A DNA stretch of 11,874 nt from Deltaproteobacteria bacterium RBG_13_61_14 (GTDB lineage Bacteria; RBG-13-61-14). The stretch lies in contig MGQK01000062.1 of NCBI GenBank assembly GCA_001797815.1, forward strand, positions 20,673 to 32,546, read 5' to 3'. Positions 6,647-11,874 of the stretch are shown one piece after another; the stretch's first letter is position 1, and every line of letters begins with the position of its first letter. A program made the position numbers and the translations under genes. The notes beneath the pieces are model-generated. The model saw only the letters and a list, made by a program, of their open reading frames with translations, was not told where the DNA came from and searched no databases.

Positions 6647-9600
6647 TCAGGGAGAGAAAGTTTCTTTTCGGAACAGGCGCCACCCGATCCCGATCAGGAG
6701 CGGAATGGCGATGACGATGACGCTGAGGATCATCCCGCGCTGGTTCTGCTCCTGAAGCGAGGCTGAGCCGGCCACGTCAAAGCAAGCGCCGGCCGGCACC
6801 TGGCCCTTGCGAACGGCAACGCCAATCCAGGCCCGCGCATCCGGGCCGAACCATGCCCCACTCATTCCCTTCACATCGCCGATGAGCGTTTCAAAACGGG
6901 TGAAGAACATCTCGTAACTGTCTCCCTGCCCCTTGGCCAGGGTGGGGTTCCGATATTTATCTTCCGGAACTCCCCCGCTCACCATACTATCCACGGCGTT
7001 TTGCAGGTTGATCACCAAATTGCCGAGATCATAGGCCACATCCCACTGCCTGGCGTCTAACGACCTGGCCAAGCCGACGTTGTAATTGAACTCCTCCTGC
7101 ACCAGTTCTATGTCCCCCGGAGGTCTGTCGGTTGACTCTTGAGTGGAGGCCGAGGACAAGCCCGAAAAGAGCATAACGAAGATAGGCTGGCCGTCACTTT
7201 GTTCGTGGTAGATATAAGTGTCGGAACTAAAGGCGCCATTGTAATTCGGGGAATTTTGGGCGGAGGGCAAGGCTAAGTCTAAATCAATGGGCATCTCGAC
7301 GGATTTGGCGCAATACTTTCCCAAGTCAATCACGGGCTTGGGGTGCTTGTCCCAATCGGTGGGATCCGCTTGAATTCGTTGAATCGTGGAGGTGGCGACG
7401 CCGATCCGGGTGGCCAGCAGGACTCCCTGGTTGTTGTCGAGAGCATGGCGGAAGCCATAACGCGGAGCGCCGACATCGTTCACCAGGGTCCGCTCATAGA
7501 TGGTTGTGGAAATATAGGGCGGGGAAGTTTGCCACTTAGCTTCATAAACCACCTCTTTTTTTCCCCAGAGGTGGTCCATCCCGGACCGGTCGCATTCCCC
7601 GATCTTCGCCAACGAACCCCGGTCCGGGCGCCAACTGGGAGGAATCTGAGCCCAGCCCAGGCCGGTGTAAAACAGATAGAGCCGGTCTCCATCGCGCACG
7701 ACATCCGGATAACCGACCTGATAGGCGTCAAAGCCGGTGACCTCGTCGGACCGGAAAAGCTGCGTATCGTTACCCTGGGCCCGGGTATCTGCGATCCCGT
7801 CTCCTCCGGCCAGCACACAAGGCCAGTCGGGCTTGCCCGTTCCCAGGAAGACCTGCACCTGGTCATCCCCCAGTGCGAAACTATTGCTGATCCCGTCGGG
7901 CCCGGTATTGATTTTGCGGAGGGGGCGGTCATTAGTTATGGGGATCACCTCCAGTTCATCGGCCAAAGCGATGGTGTCCAGAGCCCGGTTCGGTCCGGGA
8001 AGGATAATCGGCTGATCGGCTAATCCGCGCAAGTGCGGAATCAATTGCTTGTCCACCGAGACCGAGCAGGTTTGATTGATCCCATTGGCGCCGGTGCTGA
8101 TGTAATATTCCTGCAGGACCGGATCCCAGTGGACCTCGTCATCAAACATCACTCCCTCGTTCCGATACAGAGTAAAGATTTTTTCCACGGTCTCGCCGAA
8201 AGAGTCTTGCTTCTTTTGGACTTCCAGATAATAGCAATCGTTCGGCGCGCCCGAATAGTTTCTCAGAAGGTCTTCGTAGTCATCGTATTCTTCCACCACA
8301 AAGCGCCGGCTGAGCGCATAAGACTGGAAATAGCCGTTCTGGCCGGGACAGATGGCGATCTGATTCCCGATCACGCACATCTCGTCGTCAAAGTCGGTAA
8401 AGAGGTCGGCCTTGCCGAAAACAACGGGCAGGAAGCCTAACGCCGGACTTTTATAGGCGGAGATATCGGAAAAATACAACGTATATAGAGATTGGAGCTG
8501 ATAGTCATCGCCCGGACAAATGGCGGCACACCCCGAAACCGGACAATAAAGATCCACTTCGGAGGGATCCACGCACGAGCAGCAGACATCGCCGTCTTGT
8601 TCCGGGGGCAGGGGGGGGCAGGTTGGGGGGCACGCGACCCCGACGGTGCTGACTTCCGTGATGTTGATAAAAGTATCAATCACCACCGTTTCGAGAACAC
8701 CATCCGGGCCGGGACAGATCCCCACTTCCTCGGTCCCTAACACCGGATCGCTTTGGATGCAAAGCTCATCATCTCCCCGCAACGGGAGGTAAAGGTCTGC
8801 CCAACTGAAGGTTCCATCCGGGCCCGGACAAATGCCCGCCTTGGGCCCGGCATGGCAAAGTTGGTCATCCCCTTGATCCTTTAAAATCTGCACGATGGTA
8901 TCGAGGCGGCCGTCGGCGCCCGGCCGAACCGCGACGGTATCGGGAATCCCCATCGCGCAGCGGTTGAAATTGTCGCCGAGTTGAAAGAACACGCAGTTAT
9001 GGTTGCGCCAGTATTCCGCGGGGGTCACGGTCAATGCCGGCGCCCAGACGTCGTCGCCCAGCAGGTAGGCATTGTCGTCGTTGGCGCCGGACACTGAATC
9101 CGCGCACATGACGTCAGGGTTGGCCGGTCCGCCGGCAGGGACCGTCACCTCCACGAGATGAAACGGCGCCCCGTAATGCAGGTGGCTGGGGACAAAGAAG
9201 GTGTTGATGATCCCGTCCGGCCCGGAAGTGATGAGATTGCGCCCCGGGTCCAGGACATCGGATTGGGGCGGCGTATCCAGCACGCTGTCTTCCCCAAAGG
9301 TGACCGCGACCGTGCGGGGATAGCCCCTGCAACCGACCGGCGTCCCCTTCACCGTGCACCGGTCCACCAACTGCAAGTCGCTGTTATCCGCCTGAGTCTC
9401 GCAATAGCCGTAAACCCCGCTGGCGACCACCGGGCTGTCGGGATCCGGGTTGTCTCCGGCCTGAATCGCCGGGCGGTGCTGAAACAGGTTGGAGAGATCC
9501 CAGTTCAGACCTTCCAGCCCGTCCAGGCTTTCCAACTGGTAAATGGCATCCCCGGCATTGATCCACATCCACAGCTTTGTTCCTCCCGGCGCCACAATCA

Positions 9601-10930
9601 GCGAAGGCGCTTCCTGCCCAAAGGAACGCACGTTGGTATCCTTCGCGGTCCAATATTCCCCGTCGTCCAGGTTCTCTTTGTCATCAATCTCCCAATATTG
9701 CATATTACCGTCTTGGACGCCGTTGTCCCCCACAAAGTCCCCGCACTTCTCGTTCACCCCCCAGTCGCCTTCGTCGCCGGTGCCGGCGATGCCGTCGCAA
9801 TCCGGAAAGACATCTTGAATGGGCGTTTTCTTATCATCGGGCTCGAAGGTTTTCCCGCCGTTGAGGGTGGAGTTCCCGCTGCGGGCGGGTTGCAAGTCTC
9901 CTCTCCGGATAAAAGCCCGCTCCGGGAGGGGGGTGGTGTCCGGGTAGGGGGTGGTGATGGACTCGCTGGACAGAAAAATTTGGGAGTTTTTTTTGTATTT
10001 AGCATCTGTGCAGTTGGTCGGAAACTGTCCGGCGTTGAGATCCTCGAGCTTCAGGAAATAAGTGCCCGGACGGGTGAAAAAGTAGGCGATCTCCGCGTCT
10101 TCAAAAGTATTCATATCAAAACCGGCGTGGCTTTGAGCCAGAACCGTGGTCCCGTCCTGGTCGAACAAGGTCAACAGCAGCGAGAGATATCGGGCCATAA
10201 AATATTGATACCCTGCGGTGCGGAAATGGACTATGGTGTTTTCGCGGGGGACGATAAAAGCCAAAACATCCACATCGGTGGTATTCCCATCCATGGAGTA
10301 GTAACAACCATCACCAGGGGGACAAACCCCCCCACCGATGCTGCAACCCTGTTGAAAGCCCGGGACCATATAGCTGTTCAAATCCATATAAACCGGAGGA
10401 TCAGAGGTGGTGTCCGGGATTGAGTCCACATTGTAATCCTCTTGGGGCGATGAGTTGGGAGGGGGGAGGTAGGAAGGCAAAATGGCAAACGGTTGGTTCG
10501 TGAAATACAGTTTGAGTTGGTCGTCCACCACCAGGGCTTCCGGATGATCGGAGGCTCCCCGTTGTTTGCGGGCATCGTCCAACACATTAAGATCCCGGTA
10601 GAAAAAGTATTGATTGGGATTATCCGAGCCGTCGCCGAGGTGAAGGTAGTTATAATCGAGTCGGAGATCAGGAAAACGGGAGGGCAAGAATTCTTCACCC
10701 AAAATGTAGGGGATGGTCTTGGCATCCAGGGTGTAGACTTTCCCATCGCCCACCTGGTACTCTATGAACTTGGCATATACCGTGTCTTGAGGCGGCATGT
10801 CCTTGGCCTCGGTGGGCCGGTCCGCGGGCGTACACCCCCAGACGGCCAAAACCGCCATGCCACATAAAATCAAAGCCTTTGCCCAAAGCTCCCCGTCCCG
10901 GAAATACCTCATTTGCATCCTAAGCTTCAT
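6647..10930 (-). CDS. Large exported, membrane-anchored protein with GPDG repeats and beta-propeller-like segments
   Basis: I do not recognise a named family for this 1427-residue protein. The start is firm: GAGGAGGG six bases before the ATG at 10930. Residues 1-33 form an export signal ending in LAVWGC, a lipobox-like site (C33) with an unusual Trp at -2. Residues 205-300 look like a pre-peptidase-type beta-sandwich (TVLAQSHAGFD, PGTYFLKLED). Residues 442-460 and 1074-1346 carry motifs of five-bladed GH32/GH43-like propellers (YPDVVRDGDRLYLFYTG, DPTDWDKHPKPVID, VGLARSLDARQWD, RNPTLAKG). Between them, residues 570-1055 hold about nine GPDG...DD repeats and an eight-cysteine insert (767-805). 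Residues 1400-1420 form a hydrophobic helix followed by RLFRK at the very C-terminus. The protein is therefore likely on the cell surface or in the periplasm, anchored at one or both ends. It lies 39 bases after a beta-barrel protein gene, probably in one operon. No catalytic site can be assigned. Confidence 0.85.
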   Translation of the reverse strand: MKLRMQMRYFRDGELWAKALILCGMAVLAVWGCTPADRPTEAKDMPPQDTVYAKFIEYQVGDGKVYTLDAKTIPYILGEEFLPSRFPDLRLDYNYLHLGDGSDNPNQYFFYRDLNVLDDARKQRGASDHPEALVVDDQLKLYFTNQPFAILPSYLPPPNSSPQEDYNVDSIPDTTSDPPVYMDLNSYMVPGFQQGCSIGGGVCPPGDGCYYSMDGNTTDVDVLAFIVPRENTIVHFRTAGYQYFMARYLSLLLTLFDQDGTTVLAQSHAGFDMNTFEDAEIAYFFTRPGTYFLKLEDLNAGQFPTNCTDAKYKKNSQIFLSSESITTPYPDTTPLPERAFIRRGDLQPARSGNSTLNGGKTFEPDDKKTPIQDVFPDCDGIAGTGDEGDWGVNEKCGDFVGDNGVQDGNMQYWEIDDKENLDDGEYWTAKDTNVRSFGQEAPSLIVAPGGTKLWMWINAGDAIYQLESLDGLEGLNWDLSNLFQHRPAIQAGDNPDPDSPVVASGVYGYCETQADNSDLQLVDRCTVKGTPVGCRGYPRTVAVTFGEDSVLDTPPQSDVLDPGRNLITSGPDGIINTFFVPSHLHYGAPFHLVEVTVPAGGPANPDVMCADSVSGANDDNAYLLGDDVWAPALTVTPAEYWRNHNCVFFQLGDNFNRCAMGIPDTVAVRPGADGRLDTIVQILKDQGDDQLCHAGPKAGICPGPDGTFSWADLYLPLRGDDELCIQSDPVLGTEEVGICPGPDGVLETVVIDTFINITEVSTVGVACPPTCPPLPPEQDGDVCCSCVDPSEVDLYCPVSGCAAICPGDDYQLQSLYTLYFSDISAYKSPALGFLPVVFGKADLFTDFDDEMCVIGNQIAICPGQNGYFQSYALSRRFVVEEYDDYEDLLRNYSGAPNDCYYLEVQKKQDSFGETVEKIFTLYRNEGVMFDDEVHWDPVLQEYYISTGANGINQTCSVSVDKQLIPHLRGLADQPIILPGPNRALDTIALADELEVIPITNDRPLRKINTGPDGISNSFALGDDQVQVFLGTGKPDWPCVLAGGDGIADTRAQGNDTQLFRSDEVTGFDAYQVGYPDVVRDGDRLYLFYTGLGWAQIPPSWRPDRGSLAKIGECDRSGMDHLWGKKEVVYEAKWQTSPPYISTTIYERTLVNDVGAPRYGFRHALDNNQGVLLATRIGVATSTIQRIQADPTDWDKHPKPVIDLGKYCAKSVEMPIDLDLALPSAQNSPNYNGAFSSDTYIYHEQSDGQPIFVMLFSGLSSASTQESTDRPPGDIELVQEEFNYNVGLARSLDARQWDVAYDLGNLVINLQNAVDSMVSGGVPEDKYRNPTLAKGQGDSYEMFFTRFETLIGDVKGMSGAWFGPDARAWIGVAVRKGQVPAGACFDVAGSASLQEQNQRGMILSVIVIAIPLLIGIGWRLFRKETFSP
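7766..9223 (-). repeat. Degenerate protein repeat array, about 32 residues per unit (GPDGxxxT...GDD)
   Basis: Within residues 570-1055 of the large exported protein, copies of G[PAQG][DN]G occur at residues 570, 671, 703, 741, 863, 947, 979 (GPNR), 1010 and 1042. Neighbouring copies are 32, 38, 32, 31 and 32 residues apart, and most larger gaps are near multiples of that step. Most copies are followed by an acidic pair (GDD, DE or GND) 11 or 16 residues later. At DNA level CCATCCGGGCC(C/G)GGACA recurs near 8700 and 8814, with related forms near 7895, 8334 and 9213. Confidence 0.75.
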
Positions 10931-10969
10931 GGAGTGCCCTCCTCGCGTTCCATCCCTTTTCTGAAACGA

Positions 10970-11874
10970 TTAATACCACCACGTCAGTTGAATACCCGTG
11001 TTAAGGATCTCGCCCTCGGTATGATAATAGTAGACCGAAGAAGATCCGCGAACATTGCCCCACTCGTTGTATTCCAGCTTGTAGTCGCGATCCTCGATAT
11101 CAAAATATTGAAAATGGACATCCACCGAAAACTGACGGCGGGTGGATGGGTCCTTCAGGGGTTTGCGGCCTTTCCGGTCCAGATTGAAACCCAAGCCTCC
11201 CGAATAGACATCCGCGTCGCTGTCGAAATCATCCCCCATCTTTTGGTCGGACAAGGGAGAGTCCCAGTGAAAATAGCCGCCCCGCAGGGCGATTTTGGGA
11301 TTACGTTCCTTCAGGAACTTGGTCGGAAGCCACCCCGCTTCCAGGACATATTCCATCCCATACCGGTCAAGGGAGACATTTTTCCAGTCCGCGGTTGGCC
11401 CCCCCCCAATAAGCTGGATCAAACTAGCGACATCGGGCTGGGTCCACCGAAGATATTGTTTCAGGGTTTCTTCGTGCATGCGATGCCAGAACTGCTGGTC
11501 CTGAGTATAGGAAAGGGTGAGCTTGCTTTTGGGCAAAGGCAAATGGACCGCGGCCCCCCATTGCTCCTTATCCGGAGTATTCCAAAAATCCCCAAGGACA
11601 TAAAGACGTATGTCGTCATCCAGGAGACTTTCGGAGGTAATAATCACCGGGATTTTGTATCGGACCCAGGAGCCCGGCTTCCGCACATAACCCAGGCTGA
11701 GGTATTTGACCGGCCTGAAGGTAACGCTCCATCCCACGTCTCCGGGTTCCATGGCTATCGCTACATACCAGTGCGGATTGATATTCGGCACCGGGATCCC
11801 GGTCGAAAGTCCGAGGAACAATTCTAAAACATCATCCAGATTGAGCGTCAAATCGGAGAACTTGGTCAGCCAGA
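10970..11874 (-). CDS. Outer-membrane beta-barrel protein, partial (5' end outside window)
   Basis: The frame stays open through the upstream window edge, so at least 301 residues of a longer protein are seen, ending at TAA 10972-10970. Alternating polar/hydrophobic strands with many aromatic residues (WYVAIAMEP, LSLGYVRKPG, LRGGYFHW, VYSGGLGFNLDRKG, QFSVDVHFQYFDIEDRDYKL), together with a C-terminal strand ending in GIQLTWWY, are typical of Gram-negative outer-membrane barrels recognised by the BAM machinery. The pattern of strands introduced by RPVKYLSLGY recalls long-chain fatty acid transporter (FadL/OmpP1)-type barrels, but I cannot confirm that family. The missing N-terminus should hold the signal peptide. 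The gene lies 39 bases upstream of the large exported protein gene in the same direction, so the two may form a surface assembly. A run of nine G on the coding strand (C at 11399-11407) lies inside the coding region. Confidence 0.75.
   Translation of the reverse strand, partial: WLTKFSDLTLNLDDVLELFLGLSTGIPVPNINPHWYVAIAMEPGDVGWSVTFRPVKYLSLGYVRKPGSWVRYKIPVIITSESLLDDDIRLYVLGDFWNTPDKEQWGAAVHLPLPKSKLTLSYTQDQQFWHRMHEETLKQYLRWTQPDVASLIQLIGGGPTADWKNVSLDRYGMEYVLEAGWLPTKFLKERNPKIALRGGYFHWDSPLSDQKMGDDFDSDADVYSGGLGFNLDRKGRKPLKDPSTRRQFSVDVHFQYFDIEDRDYKLEYNEWGNVRGSSSVYYYHTEGEILNTGIQLTWWY

Noticed and set aside
7766-9223. The repeats as a CRISPR array or DNA-level tandem repeat
   Set aside because: The copies are degenerate at DNA level, in frame, and make sense as protein repeats; there are no identical repeats with unique spacers.
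9985-10000. A AAA AAC in the large exported protein gene as a programmed -1 frameshift site
   Set aside because: The zero frame runs on for over 1100 codons with conserved-looking domains, and I see no clear downstream stimulatory structure. It is noted only as a homopolymer.
9158-10423. A 421-codon + strand frame inside the large exported protein gene
   Set aside because: It is antisense to the repeat and propeller region and its composition reflects complementing the acidic repeats; it has no start signal of note.

Overview
The window looks like a piece of a GC-rich Gram-negative chromosome. An outer-membrane beta-barrel protein, a lipoprotein-like signal and Shine-Dalgarno/rho-independent signals all point to a diderm bacterium. 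The chelatase-type AAA+/VWA pair and the secreted GPDG-repeat protein would fit a Desulfobacterota-like or other deep-branching environmental lineage, but nothing here fixes the taxon and I hold that only loosely. I see no rRNA, tRNA, CRISPR array or insertion sequence.

Left part, + strand (1-5341). It opens with the C-terminal part of an N-acetylglucosamine-6-phosphate deacetylase (NagA). A short gap with a plausible promoter follows, then a small single-domain cyclic-nucleotide-binding protein. After a 103-base gap holding a short GTGCAC-rich direct repeat comes a tight run of four genes with gaps of 11, 19 and 17 bases: a BchI/ChlI-type AAA+ ATPase, a BchD/ChlD-type AAA+-linker-VWA protein, a macro-domain protein and a one-domain cupin. 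A textbook intrinsic terminator (stem 5305-5332) closes the run. The first two proteins are the energising subunits of a metal chelatase (Mg- or Co-chelatase class, or a related AAA+/VWA remodelling machine). The large porphyrin/corrin-binding subunit (BchH/CobN) is not in the window, so the substrate is open.

Right part, - strand (5362-11874). In transcription order there is an outer-membrane beta-barrel protein (5' end outside the window), then 39 bases later a 1427-residue exported protein. The latter has a lipobox-like N-terminus, beta-propeller-like segments, an array of about 32-residue GPDG...DD repeats, a cysteine-dense insert and a C-terminal membrane helix. A hairpin with a U-tract follows its stop codon. 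Last is a PLP-dependent amino acid deaminase/aldolase (D-threonine aldolase-like) that is split by a one-base frameshift and is probably a pseudogene or a sequence error. The two surface genes look lower in GC than the left part by eye and contain long homopolymer runs.

The most interesting items are the repeat architecture of the large exported protein with its beta-barrel partner, and the AAA+/AAA+-VWA/macro/cupin operon that lacks a chelatase catalytic subunit.
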